A DNA stretch of 64,000 bases from the NCBI RefSeq assembly GCF_900103645.1, contig NZ_FNHP01000003.1, positions 124,001 through 188,000 on the forward strand, written 5' to 3'. Below are positions 29,048-39,000 of this stretch, in pieces. The DNA is from Oryzisolibacter propanilivorax. Its GTDB lineage: Bacteria > Pseudomonadota > Gammaproteobacteria > Burkholderiales > Burkholderiaceae_C. Position 1 is the first letter of the stretch; each line of letters opens with the position of its first letter. The notes below the pieces were generated by a model, which worked only from the letters and a program-made list of their open reading frames with translations, was not told the origin of the DNA and did no database searches. The position numbers and the translations under genes were made by a program.

Positions 29048-29069
29048 CACATCATTTTAGTGATGTAAT
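29046..29069. promoter_or_regulatory. Inverted repeat between hrcA and nadK (possible operator)
   Basis: ATCACATCA, a 6-base spacer, then TGATGTAAT: a 24-bp near-perfect palindrome (8 of 9 positions pair). It covers the hrcA start codon and ends 10 bases before the nadK ATG. It does not match the CIRCE consensus. It could be an operator or an RNA hairpin at the hrcA start. Confidence 0.5.
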
Positions 29070-29079
29070 TTCCGACCAA

Positions 29080-29976
29080 ATGAAGCCTATCTTTCGCCGC
29101 GTCGCAGTCATCGGCAAGTACCAGCGCCCCGCCGCGCCACCGGCCGTCGAGGGCTCACGCGAGGTCATCGACTGCATCGCGCGCTTCGTCATCGAGCAGG
29201 GCTGCGAGCTGGCGCTGGAAGCCGAGACCGCGGCCCATCTGGAACTCAGCGATTACCCGGTGCTGGACCTGGACGACGTCGGCCGGCAGTGCGACCTGTG
29301 CCTGGTGGTGGGTGGCGACGGCACCATGCTGGGCGTGGGCCGGCGCCTGGCGGCCTACGGCACGCCGCTGGTCGGCATCAACCAGGGCCGGCTGGGCTTC
29401 ATCACCGACGTGCCGCTGGACAGCTACCAGGATGCGTTGCTGCCCATCCTGCACGGCGAGTACGAGGAGGACGTGCGCCCGCTGATGCACGGCTGCGTGC
29501 TGCGCGGTGGCGAGTGCGTGTTTGAGGCGCTGGCGCTGAACGACGTGGTGGTCAATCGCGGCTCGACCTCCGGCATGGTCGAGCTGCGCATCGAGGTCGA
29601 TGGCGTGTTCGTGGCCAACCAGCGCGCCGACGGTCTGATCGTCGCCTCGCCCACCGGCTCCACCGCCTATGCGCTGTCGGCCGGCGGGCCGATGCTGCAC
29701 CCGTCGATCCCCGGCTGGGTGCTGGTGCCGATCGCACCGCACACTTTGTCCAACCGGCCCATCGTGCTGTCCGACGAATCCGAGGTGGCCATCGAGGTGG
29801 TGGCCGGGCGCGACATCAGCGCCAATTTCGACATGCAGTCGCTGGCTTCGCTGCAGCACGGCGACCGCATCCTGGTGCGCCGCTCGGCGCACCGCGTGTG
29901 TTTTCTGCATCCGCGCGGCTGGAGCTACTTTGCGACCTTGCGCAAGAAGCTGCGCTGGAACGAGGGAGGTTCCTGA
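29080..29976 (+). CDS. nadK: NAD kinase
   Basis: Makes NADP from NAD and ATP (298 aa). The GGDGT motif ([16 protein letters not shown]), the NDVVVNRG segment and the glycine-rich [20 protein letters not shown] are intact. Start ATG 29080. The order hrcA/nadK divergent, then recN, is common in beta-proteobacteria. recN begins 2 bases after the stop, with its Shine-Dalgarno inside nadK's 3' end. Confidence 0.96.
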   Translation: MKPIFRRVAVIGKYQRPAAPPAVEGSREVIDCIARFVIEQGCELALEAETAAHLELSDYPVLDLDDVGRQCDLCLVVGGDGTMLGVGRRLAAYGTPLVGINQGRLGFITDVPLDSYQDALLPILHGEYEEDVRPLMHGCVLRGGECVFEALALNDVVVNRGSTSGMVELRIEVDGVFVANQRADGLIVASPTGSTAYALSAGGPMLHPSIPGWVLVPIAPHTLSNRPIVLSDESEVAIEVVAGRDISANFDMQSLASLQHGDRILVRRSAHRVCFLHPRGWSYFATLRKKLRWNEGGS

Positions 29977-29978
29977 CC

Positions 29979-31667
29979 ATGGCCTTGAGGCGTATCGCGC
30001 TCTCGGACTTCGTCATCGTGCGCGCGCTCGAGCTCGACCTGCACGACGGCTTCACCGTGCTGACCGGCGAGACCGGCGCCGGCAAATCCATTCTGATCGA
30101 CGCGCTGCAGCTGCTGCTGGGGGCGCGCGCCGACAGCGGCGTGGTGCGCGAGGGCGCGCAGCGCACCGACATCAGCGCCGAGTTCGACCCGGACAGCGCC
30201 GGCAGCGCCCAGGTCGTGGCCGACTGGCTGGAAGAAGCCGGCATCGAGCCGCAGGAAACCCTGCTGCTGCGCCGCACCGTCGACCTGCAGGGCAGGAGCC
30301 GCGCCTGGATCAACGGCACGCCCGCCACCGCCGCGCAGATGCGCGCCCTGGGCGTGTACCTGCTGGACATCCACGGCCAGCACGCCTGGCAGAGCCTGAC
30401 CCGGCCCGACGCCGTGCGCGCCCTGCTCGATGCCTACGCCGGCACCCAGCCGCAGACACTCGTGCCGCTGTGGCACGCCTGGCGCGACGCGCAGAAGGCC
30501 CTGGCGCACGCGCGCGAGGCGCAGAGCACCCTGGCGCAGGAGCGCGAGCGCCTGCAGTGGCAGATCGGCGAGCTGGACAAGCTGGCGCCGCGCGAGGGCG
30601 AATGGGACGAGCTGAATGCCCGGCACGCGCGCCTGGCCAACGCCCAGGCCCTGATCGACAGCGCCCACGGCGCGGCCCTGCAGCTGGAGGGCGGCGACGA
30701 GGGCGGCGGCGCCGTGAGCGCGCTGACGCAGGCCCAGGAGCTGCTGCAGGAATACGCGCACATCCAGGACGATTTCCGCGACATGCACGACGAGCTGGCC
30801 TCGTGCATCGCCCAGGCCGGCGACGTGCTGCGTTCGCTGCAGGCCTACCTGCGCCATGCCGAGCCCGACCCCGAGCAGCTGGCCGAACTGGACGCGCGCG
30901 TGGCGCTGTGGCTGCAGCTGGCGCGCCGCTACCGGCGCACGCCCGAGGAGCTGCCGCAGCTGCTGGCCGGCTGGAAGGACGAGCTGCGCCGCCTGGACGA
31001 CGCCGCCGACCTGCAGGCGCTGGAAGCCGCCGAGCAGCGCCACGCCGGCGCCTACCAGCAGGCCGCGCGCGCGCTGAGCCGCCAGCGCGCCCAGGCCGCG
31101 CCGAAGCTGGCCGGCGCCATCACCCAGGCCATGCAGGGCCTGGGCATGACCGGCGGGCGCTTCGAGGTGGCGCTGGACGCGGCCGAGCCCGGCCCGCACG
31201 GCACCGACCAGGTAGCCTTCCTGGTCAGCAGCCACCCCGGCATGACGGCCCGGCCCATCGGCCGCGTGGCCTCGGGCGGCGAGCTGTCGCGCATCGCGCT
31301 GGCGATCTCGGTGACCACCAGCGAGCTGGGCGAGGCGCCGACGCTGATCTTCGACGAGGTGGATTCGGGCGTCGGCGGCGCCGTGGCCGAGACCGTCGGC
31401 CGTCTGATGCAGCAGCTGGGCCGCGCGCGCCAGGTGCTGGCCGTCACCCACCTGCCGCAGGTCGCCGCCTGCGCCGACCACCATCTGGTGGTGGCCAAGC
31501 GCAAGGGCACGCGCGAGACCACCAGCAGCGTACAGCCGGCCGACGGCGACGAGCGCGTGGCCGAGCTGGCGCGCATGCTGGGCGGCCAGCAGCAGTCGGC
31601 CGCCACGCTGGCGCACGCGCGCGAGATGCTGCACCAGGGCGCGGCCGGCACCCGGAGCGCACCGTGA
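29979..31667 (+). CDS. recN: DNA repair protein RecN
   Basis: SMC-like ATPase of double-strand break repair (562 aa). The Walker [21 protein letters not shown] is near residue 30. Long Ala/Glu/Gln-rich coiled-coil arms fill the middle. The C-terminal signature [16 protein letters not shown] and Walker [14 protein letters not shown] form the second half of the ATPase. Start ATG 29979, preceded by GGGAGG at the end of nadK. The stop overlaps a GTG that could serve as an alternative start of rapZ. Confidence 0.96.
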   Translation: MALRRIALSDFVIVRALELDLHDGFTVLTGETGAGKSILIDALQLLLGARADSGVVREGAQRTDISAEFDPDSAGSAQVVADWLEEAGIEPQETLLLRRTVDLQGRSRAWINGTPATAAQMRALGVYLLDIHGQHAWQSLTRPDAVRALLDAYAGTQPQTLVPLWHAWRDAQKALAHAREAQSTLAQERERLQWQIGELDKLAPREGEWDELNARHARLANAQALIDSAHGAALQLEGGDEGGGAVSALTQAQELLQEYAHIQDDFRDMHDELASCIAQAGDVLRSLQAYLRHAEPDPEQLAELDARVALWLQLARRYRRTPEELPQLLAGWKDELRRLDDAADLQALEAAEQRHAGAYQQAARALSRQRAQAAPKLAGAITQAMQGLGMTGGRFEVALDAAEPGPHGTDQVAFLVSSHPGMTARPIGRVASGGELSRIALAISVTTSELGEAPTLIFDEVDSGVGGAVAETVGRLMQQLGRARQVLAVTHLPQVAACADHHLVVAKRKGTRETTSSVQPADGDERVAELARMLGGQQQSAATLAHAREMLHQGAAGTRSAP

Positions 31668-31678
31668 CAGAGCGGCGC

Positions 31679-32542
31679 ATGCAGCTGGAGGTCATGGTCA
31701 TCACCGGCATGTCGGGATCGGGCAAGTCGGTGGCGCTGCACGCGCTGGAGGATGCCGGCTATTACTGTGTGGACAACCTGCCGCCCGAACTGCTGGGCGC
31801 CTTCCTGGCGCTGGAGCACGCGCACCACGGCCGGCGCGTGGCCGTGGCCATGGACGTGCGCAGCGCCACCGCGCTGCCGCTGGTGCCGCAGCAGCTGCAG
31901 CAGCTGCAGCGCGACGGCGTGCTGGTGCGGCTGCTGTTCCTGGATGCGTCCGACGACACGCTGGTGCGGCGCTTTTCCGAAACGCGCCGGCGCCACCCGC
32001 TGTCCAGCAAGGCGCTGCTGGACGGCCAGCGCGCGCTGGCGCAGACCATCGCGCTGGAGCGCGAGCTGCTGGCCCAACTGCGCGAGCGCTCGCACGTCAT
32101 CGACACCAGCACGCTGCGCCCGGCGCAGCTCTTGAGCTACGTGAAAAGCCTGCTCCCGGTGCCACCCGACCGGCTGAACCTGGTGTTCCAGTCGTTCGCC
32201 TTCAAGCGCGGCGTGCCGCTGGATGCGGACTATGTCTTCGACGTGCGCATGCTGCCCAACCCGCATTACGAGCCCCTCTTGCGCCCGCTGACCGGCCGCG
32301 ACGCACCGGTGGCCGAGTACCTGCGCCAGCAGCCCGAGGCAACGCAGATGCTGGAGGACATCGCCCGCTTCCTGGACCACTGGCTGCCGGCCATGGCGTG
32401 CAACCACCGGAGTTACGTCACGGTGGCCATTGGCTGCACCGGTGGGCAGCACCGTTCGGTGTACCTGGTCGAGCAGCTGGCACAGCGCTTCGCCGAGCAA
32501 TGGAACACGCTGCTGCGCCACCGTGAGCTGGACACGGGCTGA
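31679..32542 (+). CDS. rapZ: RNase adapter protein RapZ
   Basis: GTP/ATP-binding adapter (287 aa) that in enterobacteria directs RNase E to the GlmZ sRNA and so controls amino-sugar synthesis. The Walker [21 protein letters not shown] at the N-terminus, [12 protein letters not shown] and the C-terminal [18 protein letters not shown] are diagnostic. I chose ATG 31679; a GTG at 31664 overlaps the recN stop (GTGA) and is an alternative. The usual PTS-cluster neighbours are absent; here it follows recN. Confidence 0.94.
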   Translation: MQLEVMVITGMSGSGKSVALHALEDAGYYCVDNLPPELLGAFLALEHAHHGRRVAVAMDVRSATALPLVPQQLQQLQRDGVLVRLLFLDASDDTLVRRFSETRRRHPLSSKALLDGQRALAQTIALERELLAQLRERSHVIDTSTLRPAQLLSYVKSLLPVPPDRLNLVFQSFAFKRGVPLDADYVFDVRMLPNPHYEPLLRPLTGRDAPVAEYLRQQPEATQMLEDIARFLDHWLPAMACNHRSYVTVAIGCTGGQHRSVYLVEQLAQRFAEQWNTLLRHRELDTG

Positions 32543-32571
32543 CGCCCAGCGTGGCCTCGACCGGCCGCAAT

Positions 32572-32629
32572 TTGCTACTTTTTATATAGCTGCATGCCCT
32601 TTATTCATAAGGGCTAGAGGCCTAAAAAC
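32572..32629 (+). repeat. CR1 repeat, copy E (3' of rapZ)
   Basis: TTGCTAC and ATATAGCTGC boxes, stem GCCCTT (32596) / AAGGGC (32609), then AGAGGCC and AAAAA. Sense orientation, about 29 bases after the rapZ stop and before the convergent mutY stop. Confidence 0.85.
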
Positions 32630-32663
32630 CTTGAAACCCAGGCCTGAAACAGATGTCCGGGCC

Positions 32664-33743
32664 CTATCCGGGCGTGCGAGTACCCGGGCTTGCGTGCAGC
32701 TGCTCCAGCAGCTTTCTGATCGGCGCGGGCAGGCCCAGCGCGCGCCACTGCTGCGGCGTGAACCACGCGCCGCCCTCCCCCTCCGCCACCTGCGGCGCCG
32801 CCGGCGTGGCGCCATCCAGCAGCAGCGGATGCAGATGCAGGTCGCGGTGCGTCAGCACATGCACGAAGGGCGGCAGTTCCTGCAGCGCGACGGCACCGCC
32901 CAACCCCGCCTCCAGCGCCGCGCGGCTGTCGTGGATCGGCGGCGCATACAGCCCGGCCCAGATGCCGGCGCCCGGGCGGCGCTGCAGCCACACCCGGCCA
33001 GCGCCGTCACGCTGTAGCAGCAGCCACCAGTCCTGGACGCTGCGCCGCAGGTTGCGCGTGCGCACCGGGTAGCGCTCGGGCTCGCCCTCGCGCCGGGCCA
33101 CGCAGGGATCGTGCAGCGGGCACAGCAGGCAGGCCGGGCGGCGCGGCAGGCAGATGCCGGCGCCCAGATCCATCATTCCCTGCGTGTAGCGCGGCATGGT
33201 CTCGTGCAGATCGTCCTGTGGCAGCAGCGCCTCGGCCTGCTGCCACAGCAGGCGCTCCTGCGCCGGGCGCGCCAGGTCACCGTCAAAGCCGAGCACGCGC
33301 GTCAGCACGCGGCGCACGTTGGCGTCCAGGATGGGCGCGCGCACGCCGAAGCAGAAGGCGGCGATGGCGCCGGCGGTGGAGCGGCCGATGCCGGGCAGTG
33401 CTGCCAACTGCTCCACGCTCTGCGGAAAGGCACCGCCGTATTCACCCACCACCACCTGCGCGCAGCGGTGCAGGTTGCGCGCACGGCTGTAGTAGCCCAG
33501 GCCGCTCCACAGCCCCAGCACATCGTCCAGCGGCGCGGCGGCCAGCGCCTGTACGTCGGGAAAGCGCTGCAGGAAGCGTTCGTAGTAGCCCAGCACCGTC
33601 GCCACCTGGGTCTGCTGCAGCATGATTTCGGACAGCCAGACGCGGTACGGGTCGCGCGTGTTCTGCCACGGCAGGTGGTGGCGCCCGTGCGCCTGCTGCC
33701 AGCGCACCACGCGCGTGGCAATGTCTGGCGGCGGTGCGCTCAT
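32664..33743 (-). CDS. mutY: A/G-specific adenine glycosylase MutY
   Basis: Removes adenine mispaired with 8-oxoguanine (359 aa). The helix-hairpin-helix LPGIGRSTAGAIAAFCFG with catalytic Asp in ILDANVRRV, and the 4Fe-4S loop CLPRRPACLLCPLHDPC, are intact. The C-terminal NUDIX-like domain (from about residue 240) reads the 8-oxoG. The ATG at 33743 overlaps the stop of the dynamin-like gene by 4 bases. mutM follows that gene upstream, so both GO-system glycosylases flank a GTPase. Confidence 0.95.
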   Translation of the reverse strand: MSAPPPDIATRVVRWQQAHGRHHLPWQNTRDPYRVWLSEIMLQQTQVATVLGYYERFLQRFPDVQALAAAPLDDVLGLWSGLGYYSRARNLHRCAQVVVGEYGGAFPQSVEQLAALPGIGRSTAGAIAAFCFGVRAPILDANVRRVLTRVLGFDGDLARPAQERLLWQQAEALLPQDDLHETMPRYTQGMMDLGAGICLPRRPACLLCPLHDPCVARREGEPERYPVRTRNLRRSVQDWWLLLQRDGAGRVWLQRRPGAGIWAGLYAPPIHDSRAALEAGLGGAVALQELPPFVHVLTHRDLHLHPLLLDGATPAAPQVAEGEGGAWFTPQQWRALGLPAPIRKLLEQLHASPGTRTPG

Positions 33744-35728
33744 GGGGTGGTGTGCGGCAGCGGCTCGGTCAGGTCGATGTCCAGCACCTGCGCCGGCACC
33801 GGGGCGCCGCCGGGCATCTGCATCAGCTTGTCGATCATCTGCGCCAGCCGCGCCTGCAGGTCGTCCAAGTGGCGTGCGGACTCCTCGATCTCGGCAATAC
33901 GCTGCACCAGGCTGTCGGCAGCCGTCTGGATGCGCTGCACCGCCTCGGTGCGCCGCGCGAAGCTTTGCTTGCGCTCGCGCAGCTGCATGTCCAGCTGCGC
34001 CGTGGCGGCCTTGCTCCACTGTTCCAGCTCGTTGGCCGCATCTTCGAACACCGTGCGCAGGCGCAGCCCCAGGGCGCGCAGCAGGCGCTGGCAGAACTCG
34101 GCCTGGGTCAGGCGCAGGGTGTTGCCCAGGCCGATGTACTGCAGGTGGCGCTGCTCGATGTCCTGCAGTTCCTGCATCAGGCCCTGCAGTCCGGGCTCGG
34201 GCGGCACCTGCAGCGAAAAGCCGTATTCCGCGTTCAGCTGACGGAAGGTGCCGGCCAGCATGGACTGCATCTCCGCGCCCTTGGCCTGCGCCGCCTGCAG
34301 CACCGCGCCGACGCGCGCAAACGTCTCGGCATAGACCTTGCGCAGCCCGGTCTTCAGCCCGGTCCCGCCCAGCACGCGCTCCAGCGGCGCCAGCTCGTCC
34401 TTGAGTGCGCGCGCCCCCAGCTGGCGAAACAGCTCGCGCAGCATGCGCAGGTGCACGCTGCGCACGGCCTGGATGCGCGCGGCGCTGGCATCGAACTCCT
34501 GTTGCTCGTGCCCGATGCGCTGGCGCATGGCCTCGATCACCGAGGCGTTCTTGCCGCGCAGGCTGCGCAGCTCCAGCATCTGCTCGTCCAGATCGCGGCG
34601 GCGCACGTTCAGCGTGCGCTGCACCTGTTCCTGCAGCGCGCGCATGTTGGCCGAGACGGTGGCGCGCAGGATCGCCTGGCGCCGGGCGACGATGCCCTCG
34701 GCCAGCGCTTCCTCCAGCGCCGGCAGGCCGCTGGCCTCCAGCAGCACGTCGTCGCACTGGATCTTGGCCACCAGGCCCTTGTGCGCCGACACCGGCACCA
34801 CCCGCGACAGCGGCAGGCCCAGCATCTGCGCCGAGGTCTGGCACTGGCGCTCCAGCTGCGCCTGCACCTGCGTGGGCGAGCTCAGCGAATCCCACAGCGT
34901 GTCGATCTTGTTCAGCACCACCAAACGCGTGTCCTGCGCATCGGCGGCGTCGCCCAGGTGATCGCGCCAGATCGCCAAGTCCGAGCGGGTCACGCCGGTG
35001 TCGGCGCCCAGGATGAACAGCACCGCGTGCGCCTGCGGGATCAGGTTGATGGTCAGCTCGGGCTCGGCGCCCACGGCGTTCAGGCCCGGGGTGTCCAGGA
35101 TCACCAGCCCCTGGGCCAGCAGCGGGTGCGGGATGTTGATGAGCGCGTGGCGCCACATCGGCACCTCGACCAGGCCGTCGGCGCCGGCCACCGGGTTGTC
35201 TTCCGGCGTCTCGTCGTTCCAGAAACCCAGTGCGCGTGCCTCCTCCACCGGCACGCGGCGCACCTGCGCGACCTTCTCCAGCGCGCCGGCCATCTGCGTG
35301 GCGTCGTCCATGTCCAGTGGCACCTGGGTCCAGCGCTCGGGCCGCAGCCGCCACTCGGCCAAGCCGGGCGACTGCAGGCGCGTCTCGATGGGCAGCAGGC
35401 GCAGGCCGGGCGCCGTTCCCGTGTCGTAGCCCAACTCGGTCGGGCACATGGTGGTGCGCCCGGCGCTGGCCGGCATGATGCGCCGGCCGTAGCCGGCGAA
35501 GAAGATGGCGTTGATCAGCTCGGACTTGCCGCGCGAGAACTCGGCGACGAAGGCCACCATCACCTTGTCGCGCCGCACCTGCTCCTCCAGGTGCTGCAGC
35601 CGGTCCTGCAGCGCCGCGCTGGTCAGCTCGTGTGCCGACATCCACTGGCCCAGCTGTCGCAGCTGCTGCGCGAACGCGCGCCGCCAGGCGCCGTGCTGGT
35701 CGAACTGCTCGTTGAAGGAAGGGATCAC
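33740..35728 (-). CDS. Bacterial dynamin-like GTPase
   Basis: A 662-aa large GTPase of the dynamin superfamily. The G1 loop EFSRGKSELINAIFF (about residue 60-75), switch region AGRTTMCPTELGYD, G3 DTPGLNAVG and G4 LNKIDTLWD are intact. The C-terminal half is helical with long amphipathic stretches, as in stalk domains, but no obvious transmembrane anchor is seen. No ATG is available upstream of the conserved start; GTG 35728 (MIPSFNEQF) fits best. The stop overlaps mutY. Membrane remodelling or repair is likely, but not shown. Confidence 0.85.
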   Translation of the reverse strand: MIPSFNEQFDQHGAWRRAFAQQLRQLGQWMSAHELTSAALQDRLQHLEEQVRRDKVMVAFVAEFSRGKSELINAIFFAGYGRRIMPASAGRTTMCPTELGYDTGTAPGLRLLPIETRLQSPGLAEWRLRPERWTQVPLDMDDATQMAGALEKVAQVRRVPVEEARALGFWNDETPEDNPVAGADGLVEVPMWRHALINIPHPLLAQGLVILDTPGLNAVGAEPELTINLIPQAHAVLFILGADTGVTRSDLAIWRDHLGDAADAQDTRLVVLNKIDTLWDSLSSPTQVQAQLERQCQTSAQMLGLPLSRVVPVSAHKGLVAKIQCDDVLLEASGLPALEEALAEGIVARRQAILRATVSANMRALQEQVQRTLNVRRRDLDEQMLELRSLRGKNASVIEAMRQRIGHEQQEFDASAARIQAVRSVHLRMLRELFRQLGARALKDELAPLERVLGGTGLKTGLRKVYAETFARVGAVLQAAQAKGAEMQSMLAGTFRQLNAEYGFSLQVPPEPGLQGLMQELQDIEQRHLQYIGLGNTLRLTQAEFCQRLLRALGLRLRTVFEDAANELEQWSKAATAQLDMQLRERKQSFARRTEAVQRIQTAADSLVQRIAEIEESARHLDDLQARLAQMIDKLMQMPGGAPVPAQVLDIDLTEPLPHTTP

Positions 35729-35792
35729 GGCGCTGCGGAAAAAGGGGCGGTTGCGGGGGCCGGGCCAATATAGCACCCGCCCCTGGCGGCCC

Positions 35793-36611
35793 TCACGCGC
35801 GCTGGCAGCGCGGGCAGTAGAAGGTGCTGCGCTGGCCCTGGCGCAGCTGGCGGATGGGCGTGCCGCAGTCGCCGCAGGGCTGGCCCTCGCGGCCATAGAC
35901 GCGCGTCTCGGTCTGGAAGTGCCCGGCGCTGCCGTCGGCGCTGGAAAAATCGCGCAGCGTGGTGCCGCCGCGGTCCACCGAGCGCTGCAGCACCTGGCGG
36001 ATGGCCGCGTGCAGCCGGCGCGCGCGCACCGGCCCGATGGCCGCCGCCGGCGTGGTCGGGCGGATGCCTGCCAGAAACAGCGCCTCGCTGGCGTAGATGT
36101 TGCCCACACCCACCACCAGGCGGCCAGCCAGCAGCAGCTGCTTGACCGGCATGCGGCTGGCGCGCAGCCCGGCCAGGAAGACGCCCAGGTCGAACGCCGC
36201 CTCGTCCAGCGGCTCCATGCCCAGATTGCCCAGCAGCTTCGCGGCGCGCGCGTCGTCCTCGCCCGCCGCCCAGACCACGGCGCCGAAGCGGCGCGGGTCG
36301 TGCAGGCGCAGCGTGCCGAGGTTGGTCACCAGGTCGAAATGGTCGTGCGTGCCGGCAGGCGGCAGGGTGCGCGCAAAGCGCAGGCTGCCGGACATGCCCA
36401 GGTGCATCAGCAGCAGGCCCCGGTCCAGGTGCAGCAGCAGATATTTGCCGCGCCGGCGTACGCCCTGCACGCGCCGGCCGACGAGCTCCTCGGGGGCGAT
36501 GCCCAGCGGCCAGCGCAGCGGCTTGCCGGGGATGGCGGCCAGCACCGTGGCGCCTTGGATGTCCGCCGCGAAGCTGCGGCGCGTGACCTCGACTTCGGGC
36601 AGTTCGGGCAT
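35793..36611 (-). CDS. mutM: Formamidopyrimidine-DNA glycosylase MutM (Fpg)
   Basis: Excises 8-oxoguanine and FapyG from DNA (272 aa). The catalytic N-terminus PELPEVE (Pro2, Glu3 after Met removal), [20 protein letters not shown], the H2TH region [20 protein letters not shown] and the C-terminal zinc finger CGDC with CPRC (C-x2-C...C-x2-C) are intact. Lies 64 bases upstream of the dynamin-like gene on the same strand; divergent from the TPR gene. Confidence 0.96.
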   Translation of the reverse strand: MPELPEVEVTRRSFAADIQGATVLAAIPGKPLRWPLGIAPEELVGRRVQGVRRRGKYLLLHLDRGLLLMHLGMSGSLRFARTLPPAGTHDHFDLVTNLGTLRLHDPRRFGAVVWAAGEDDARAAKLLGNLGMEPLDEAAFDLGVFLAGLRASRMPVKQLLLAGRLVVGVGNIYASEALFLAGIRPTTPAAAIGPVRARRLHAAIRQVLQRSVDRGGTTLRDFSSADGSAGHFQTETRVYGREGQPCGDCGTPIRQLRQGQRSTFYCPRCQRA

Positions 36612-36682
36612 GTGGGGAAACGGGGGAAATGTCGGGAAATCGGCTGGCCGGAAGGCCGTGTACCTTGGATTATTATGGGTCG

Positions 36683-38473
36683 ATGGTCTTTCTCCTTCGC
36701 CCGCCGCGAACTGTGGCCGCCATCAGCCTGCTGGCCGGCTGCGTCCTGTCCACCGCCTTCGCGCAGCCGGTGCCGCCGCCGGACGGCACGCCGGCGACAC
36801 TGCCGGAGGTCGAAGAGTCCGAGCCCGTCGGCAGCGACCGTGACGCGGCGCTGTCGGCCGAGATGTTCTATGAGCTGCTGATGAGCGAACTGACCAGCAG
36901 CAATGGCGACCCGGCCACCGGCTACGCGCTGATGCTGGACGCCGCGCGGCGCAGCAACGACCCGCGTCTGTACCGCCGCGCCAGCGAACTGGCGCTGCAG
37001 TCCCGCTCGGCCGAGTCGGCGCTGATCGCCATCCGCGCCTGGAACGCGGCCTACCCGCAGTCGCGCGACGCCAACCGCTACCTGCTGTACGTATTGGTCA
37101 CGCTCAACCGGGTGAACGAGAGCGCCGGGCCGCTGAAGCGGGAAATATCCGGCGGCTCGACGCGCAACAAGATTTCCGCGATCCGCGCCCTGCCCCAGCT
37201 GTACGCGCGCGTCAGCAACAAAGCCAGCGCGGCGCGTGTGGTCGAGCAGGCGCTGCAGGAGGAACTCAGGCACCCGGCGGTGGGCTCGGTGGCCTGGACC
37301 ACCATCGGGCGCATGCGCCTGGCGGCGCAGGACGCGCCGGGTGCGCTGGCCGCGGCGCGCGCGGCCCTGGAGCTGGACCATACCGACGACGGCGCCGCCG
37401 CGCTGGCGCTGCAGTTGATGGAAGACGGCACGCCCGAGGCGCAAGCGCTGCTCGAGCCTTACTTCGCTGCCACGCCGCTGCCCGAGCTGCGCCTGGCCTA
37501 CGCGCGTGTGCTGCTGGAGGCGCAGCGCCTGGACGAAGCGCAGGCGCAGGTCGAGGCGCTGACGCGCGAGCAACCGCAGGCGCCCGAGCCCTGGCTGCTG
37601 CAGGCGTCGCTGAAGCTGCAGGCGGGCGAACTGGACGCCGCGCAGCAGGCCGCCGAGCGTTTCGTCGAGCTGCTGCAGGGCGCGCCCGAGAGCGAGGCGC
37701 GCGAACGCGCGCTGGCGCAGGCCTGGCTGGTACTGGCGCAGATCGCCGAGAAGCGCGGCGACCTGGCGCAGGCCGAAAGCTGGCTGGCGCGCATCGGCGC
37801 CGGCGCCGACCTGCTGGGCGTGCAGCTGCGGCGCGCATCGCTGCTGGCGCGCCAGGGCAAGCTCAGCCAGGCGCGCGGCCTGATCCGCGCCACCCCGGCC
37901 AAGACCCCCGAGGAGGAACGCCTGCGCTGGCAGGCCGAGGCCCAGCTGCTGCGCGACGCGGGCGACTACCGGCAGGCCCTCGAAATCCACGGCAAGGCTC
38001 TGGCCATGGCGCCGCAGGACGACGACTTGGCCTACGACCAGGCGATGCTGGCCGAAAAGGCCGGACAGCTGTCCGAGGCCGAACGGCTGCTGCGCGGCAT
38101 CATCGCGCGCTCGCCGCAGCACCACCACGCCCTGAATGCCCTGGGCTACCTGCTGGCCGACCGCGGCGAGCGGCTGGAGGAAGCGCGCCAGCTCATCACG
38201 CGCGCGCTGGAGCTGTCGCCGGACGACCCCTTCATCACCGATAGCCTGGGCTGGGTCGAATTCCGCATGGGCCGGCGCCAGCAGGCGCTGGAGCTGCTGC
38301 AGCGAGCCTTCAAGATCCAGCCCGATGCGGAAATCGCCGCGCACCTGGGCGAGGTGCTGTGGACACTCGGCCGGCGCTCTCAGGCCCTGGAGGTCTGGCG
38401 CAAGGCTTTGGATCTGAGCCCGGACAATGAGGCCCTCCGCGCCACTCTCAAACGCCTGGGAGCCAGGCCGTGA
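36683..38473 (+). CDS. Exported tetratricopeptide-repeat protein
   Basis: A 596-aa protein with an N-terminal hydrophobic export signal ([18 protein letters not shown], with a possible lipobox LAGC). It is followed by at least ten helical TPR-like repeats through the C-terminus, for example [20 protein letters not shown] and [16 protein letters not shown]. It is probably a periplasmic or outer-membrane scaffold. Start ATG 36683 chosen just before the signal. The stop overlaps the lolB GTG (GTGA). The TPR-lolB-ispE order is typical of beta-proteobacteria and suggests an envelope assembly role. Confidence 0.85.
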   Translation: MVFLLRPPRTVAAISLLAGCVLSTAFAQPVPPPDGTPATLPEVEESEPVGSDRDAALSAEMFYELLMSELTSSNGDPATGYALMLDAARRSNDPRLYRRASELALQSRSAESALIAIRAWNAAYPQSRDANRYLLYVLVTLNRVNESAGPLKREISGGSTRNKISAIRALPQLYARVSNKASAARVVEQALQEELRHPAVGSVAWTTIGRMRLAAQDAPGALAAARAALELDHTDDGAAALALQLMEDGTPEAQALLEPYFAATPLPELRLAYARVLLEAQRLDEAQAQVEALTREQPQAPEPWLLQASLKLQAGELDAAQQAAERFVELLQGAPESEARERALAQAWLVLAQIAEKRGDLAQAESWLARIGAGADLLGVQLRRASLLARQGKLSQARGLIRATPAKTPEEERLRWQAEAQLLRDAGDYRQALEIHGKALAMAPQDDDLAYDQAMLAEKAGQLSEAERLLRGIIARSPQHHHALNALGYLLADRGERLEEARQLITRALELSPDDPFITDSLGWVEFRMGRRQQALELLQRAFKIQPDAEIAAHLGEVLWTLGRRSQALEVWRKALDLSPDNEALRATLKRLGARP

Positions 38474-38970
38474 CGCTACCCGCGCAACGCGGCCGGCTGG
38501 CGCTGCTGGCAATGGCCGGCATCTGGCTGGCTGGCTGTGCCCAGCCCCCGCGCCAGGCGCGCGAGGCGGCAGCCGCGCAGCACTGGAGCGGCCGGCTGGC
38601 GCTGCAGGTGGACCAGGAGGGGGCGCAGTCGTTCAGCGCGGCCTTCATCTTGTCCGGGACACCCGAAACCGGTCGCCTGCAGCTGTTCAGCCCGCTGGGC
38701 AGCACCCTTGCCGAGCTGCAGTGGCAGGCCGGGCTGGCGCGCCTGACCACGGGCAGCGAGCAGCGCGAATCAGGTTCGCTGGCGCAACTGGCGCAGGAGC
38801 TCACCGGCGCCAAGCTGCCCATTGAGGCCCTGTTCGCCTGGCTGCGCGGCGAGGCCGTGCAATCCGCCGGCTGGCAGGCCGACCTGTCGCGCCTGGCCGA
38901 TGGCCGGCTGGTGGCTACGCGTCAGCAGCCCGCGCCGCAGGCCACGCTACGCATCGTGCTCGAGCGCTGA
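38470..38970 (+). CDS. lolB: Outer-membrane lipoprotein LolB
   Basis: Receives lipoproteins from LolA and inserts them in the outer membrane (166 aa). A lipobox (WLAGC, Cys near residue 23) follows a short hydrophobic signal. The HWSGRLALQV and LFSPLGSTLAELQW segments fit the LolB fold. The start is GTG 38470, overlapping the TPR gene's stop by 4 bases, so expression is likely coupled. ispE follows 30 bases later. Confidence 0.9.
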   Translation: MTLPAQRGRLALLAMAGIWLAGCAQPPRQAREAAAAQHWSGRLALQVDQEGAQSFSAAFILSGTPETGRLQLFSPLGSTLAELQWQAGLARLTTGSEQRESGSLAQLAQELTGAKLPIEALFAWLRGEAVQSAGWQADLSRLADGRLVATRQQPAPQATLRIVLER

Positions 38971-39000
38971 CCCTTTTTCCACAGCTTGTTTCTTCGCACC

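Noticed and set aside
29046-29069. CIRCE element at hrcA
   Set aside because: The palindrome present does not match the TTAGCACTC-N9-GAGTGCTAA consensus, so it was not called CIRCE.
29669-31664. Long frame upstream of rapZ spanning nadK and recN
   Set aside because: Arg/Ala/Pro-rich out-of-frame translation; family similarity begins only at the rapZ start near 31679.
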